This document shows positions 15,461 to 16,832 of a DNA stretch of 16,832 bases, piece by piece; the stretch's first letter is position 1, and each line of letters starts with the position of its first letter. Below the pieces are notes generated by a model that had not been told where the DNA came from, did no database searches, and saw only the letters and a list, made by a program, of their open reading frames with translations. The translations under genes and the position numbers were made by a program. This DNA is from JBCAWW01 sp039024315. GTDB lineage: Bacteria > Bacteroidota > Bacteroidia > J057. The stretch is taken from assembly GCA_039024315.1 (NCBI GenBank), contig JBCCQN010000182.1:1-16832 (forward strand). Direction: 5' to 3'.

Positions 15461-16514
15461 AATGTTCTAGATTCATCCGGCGTAGCTTTCTTGGGAATGA
15501 AACCTCCCAATTGTATTCTGAACTAATTTCAGAATGCTCAATTGATTCCTTTATAAAATTCTTTAGGTACTTATCATCCAACTTCCTTGCTTTTGAAGCT
15601 TCAATGTCCAGCATAAAGTCATTAATAGCGATACTCTTTCCATGGATATCACGAGAAAATAGTTGTATGATATTGAAGTTTTTTTGGTTGATTATTTTTG
15701 TAACCGCAGCCAAAGCGCCTACTGTATTTCGCCCTTTGACTCTAATATGGATTATACCGGTATCGGCATAAAACAAGAATATTTTTAGATAGTGCCAGTT
15801 GAGACTTGAGACAATGGATGCAATCATCGTCCCTCCTTCGCCGTCCACTTCGTTGTTGGTCAGAAAATTTCGTCGATAATCTTCCAGGTTTTGCTTCACT
15901 TGGGAGTATATATCTGAAGGAATGGAAACTTCTGATTTGTTAATATTCACGATATCATGTTGCGTAGAATTTTTTCGAGAGCGATTTAAAGCATAATTAG
16001 GCGCAATCTCGAGAATTGGACTATTGGAGGCGTAATGAAAAACTACATCCTGAATAAATCTTGCCGCCACTAGTGCTTTTAAAGTGTTAATTTGAATTGC
16101 AGAGCTTTTAGTTGGTCCGTTGATTTTTCCGTAGCTGGAAATATACCCTTGGGTATCTAAAACCATCGCTACGTTCAAGAATTTGTTGTTCTCAGATATG
16201 GAAGCTCTACTATCTAGGATGTCTATGTTATTTCTCTTAAAAAATAAGTTCAGCTCACTCAATAGGCCTCTACGATCAAAAAATGAAACTGTAAAATGCC
16301 ACAGATCCTTTCTCTTTGCTAGGGGGATTGGAGAGATAATTAATTCACAATAATTCTGGACTTTTTTAGGGACTCGGAGCGTAATATGTTGCTCAGAGGC
16401 ATTATGAAGCCCCATATTCGCGACTAACTCATATGGAAGTTTCAATTTACGATTGATTAATTCTTGAAAGTAATTAAAATTCATACTCTCCGAATAAAAA
16501 AGGAAGACCGACAT
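15453..16514 (-). CDS. Double ACT-like domain protein, putative sensor partner of the TIR protein
   Basis: A 353-residue protein without signal peptide or transmembrane segment. Residues about 70-120 match an ACT domain: WHFTVSFFDRRGLLSELNLF (72-91) with the ligand-site glycine G83, a strand NNIDILDSRASI and a strand FLNVAMVLD. Residues about 253-325 look like a second one: IIHIRVKGRNTVGALAAVTK (254-273) with G266, NFNIIQLFSRDI and FMLDIEA. ACT domains bind amino acids or other small metabolites and regulate attached or partner enzymes. No catalytic domain is visible, so a regulatory role is inferred. The linker (about 125-250) is unassigned. The start is ATG 16514, or ATG 16484 (MNFNYF), which has GGAGAG just upstream. 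Codons are AT-richer than in cydAB, suggesting a transferred cassette. Confidence 0.65.
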   Translation of the reverse strand: MSVFLFYSESMNFNYFQELINRKLKLPYELVANMGLHNASEQHITLRVPKKVQNYCELIISPIPLAKRKDLWHFTVSFFDRRGLLSELNLFFKRNNIDILDSRASISENNKFLNVAMVLDTQGYISSYGKINGPTKSSAIQINTLKALVAARFIQDVVFHYASNSPILEIAPNYALNRSRKNSTQHDIVNINKSEVSIPSDIYSQVKQNLEDYRRNFLTNNEVDGEGGTMIASIVSSLNWHYLKIFLFYADTGIIHIRVKGRNTVGALAAVTKIINQKNFNIIQLFSRDIHGKSIAINDFMLDIEASKARKLDDKYLKNFIKESIEHSEISSEYNWEVSFPRKLRRMNLEHYG

Positions 16515-16519
16515 GATTT

Positions 16520-16553
16520 AATATCGCAAAATACCATCCTAATGTCAACAAAA
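16520..16553 (-). promoter_or_regulatory. Candidate promoter of the ACT-TIR operon
   Basis: On the - strand TTGACA (16548-16543) is followed after 17 bases by GATATT (16525-16520), 5 bases before ATG 16514. Within the same stretch TTTTG and TATTTTG approximate the Bacteroidota -33/-7 pattern but with shortened spacing. If real, it favours the downstream ATG at 16484 as start. Confidence 0.3.
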
Positions 16554-16570
16554 GCTTATATGTAAAGCTT
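16552..16570 (-). terminator. Possible weak terminator after the LuxR-type gene
   Basis: AAGCTT-TACATAT-AAGCTT on the - strand begins immediately after the regulator stop and is followed by TTGTTG. The stem is only 6 bp and the T-run is interrupted, so this is uncertain. Confidence 0.25.
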
Positions 16571-16832
16571 CTAAGTTTCGCGATCAAAGCCCAACAAAAA
16601 TTGAAACAAATCTTCCTGATTGCTAAGCCCTAACTTTTTGCGAAGGCGATAGCGAGCTATTTTAACACTATCGGGGGAAATGCCAAGGATAGCACTGATC
16701 TCTTTGGAGGAGAGGTTGAGTCGAAGGAGGGCGATCAATTTGAACTCGTTTTTGGTGAGCTCTGGATGTTTGCGGTTTAGCCCTTGGATAAGGTTGGGAT
16801 GGACACTTTCGAAATGCTTACGAAAATCACTC
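16571..16832 (-). CDS. C-terminal part of a LuxR-type HTH transcriptional regulator (5' end outside window)
   Basis: The last 86 codons of a gene that runs off the right edge. The protein ends in a LuxR/GerE-type DNA-binding domain: LTKNEFKLIALLRLNLSSKE (conserved LT-x-x-E start), ISAILGISPDSVKIARYRLR (recognition helix region with SVK) and KKLGLSNQEDLFQFLLGF. This form, preceded by FESVHPNLIQGLNRKHPELT, is typical of Bacteroidota regulators whose N-termini carry tetratricopeptide or propeller sensor modules; that part is not visible here. It has the same orientation as the ACT-TIR pair, 56 bases upstream of it, so regulation of or read-through into that pair is possible but not shown. Confidence 0.88.
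   Translation of the reverse strand, partial: SDFRKHFESVHPNLIQGLNRKHPELTKNEFKLIALLRLNLSSKEISAILGISPDSVKIARYRLRKKLGLSNQEDLFQFLLGFDRET

Noticed and set aside
14789..16514. Thoeris, CBASS or Pycsar identity for the TIR locus
   Set aside because: No ThsA/SLOG, nucleotide cyclase or STING-like gene is visible on either side; the only coupled partner is the ACT-like protein. Genes beyond the right edge cannot be excluded, though a LuxR-type regulator intervenes.

Overview
The window looks like a chromosomal segment of a Bacteroidota bacterium, most likely a marine or environmental Saprospiria/Lewinella-type lineage. This is an inference from protein character. The window holds a two-component propeller/Y_Y_Y sensor kinase, secreted proteins with fibronectin-like and type IX-secretion C-terminal-like folds, lipoproteins carrying the DGDGDLG motif, a short-form CydAB oxidase, and a LuxR-type HTH C-terminus of the kind common in that phylum. 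Ribosome-binding sites are weak throughout, as expected there.

Left part (1-2349, + strand): the 3' end of a protein with a c-type-heme-like domain (CX4CH) overlaps the start of a small lipoprotein gene. Next is a membrane-anchored SelL/PRXL2-like thioredoxin-fold protein. It meets, with a 4-base convergent overlap, a - strand block (2346-7292). That block holds a large propeller sensor histidine kinase, a RecD-like helicase only 2 bases upstream of it, and a small orphan beta-sandwich protein.

Middle (7293-12221): a PNPOx-like flavoprotein (+) converges on a secreted Tyr/Gly-rich protein with an Arg/Ser repeat tail (-) across a shared hairpin terminator. The repeat tail is encoded by about eight 84-base units. 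Then come an RhlE-like DEAD-box helicase with an RGG tail (+), a convincing terminator, and a secreted fibronectin-like protein (+) preceded by a 12-base perfect inverted repeat.

Right part (12216-16832, all -): cydAB encodes a cytochrome bd-type quinol oxidase, with an FNR/CRP-like palindrome 80 bases upstream of cydA. Beyond it lies an AT-richer two-gene cassette: a protein with two ACT-like domains, whose end overlaps by 8 bases the start of a TIR-domain protein. The window ends in the 3' end of a LuxR-type regulator. The ACT-TIR pair is the best candidate for an undescribed system. The TIR protein resembles NAD-consuming immune effectors, and the ACT protein would be a plausible metabolite-sensing partner. 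The pairing is seen in the sequence; the defence role is inferred.
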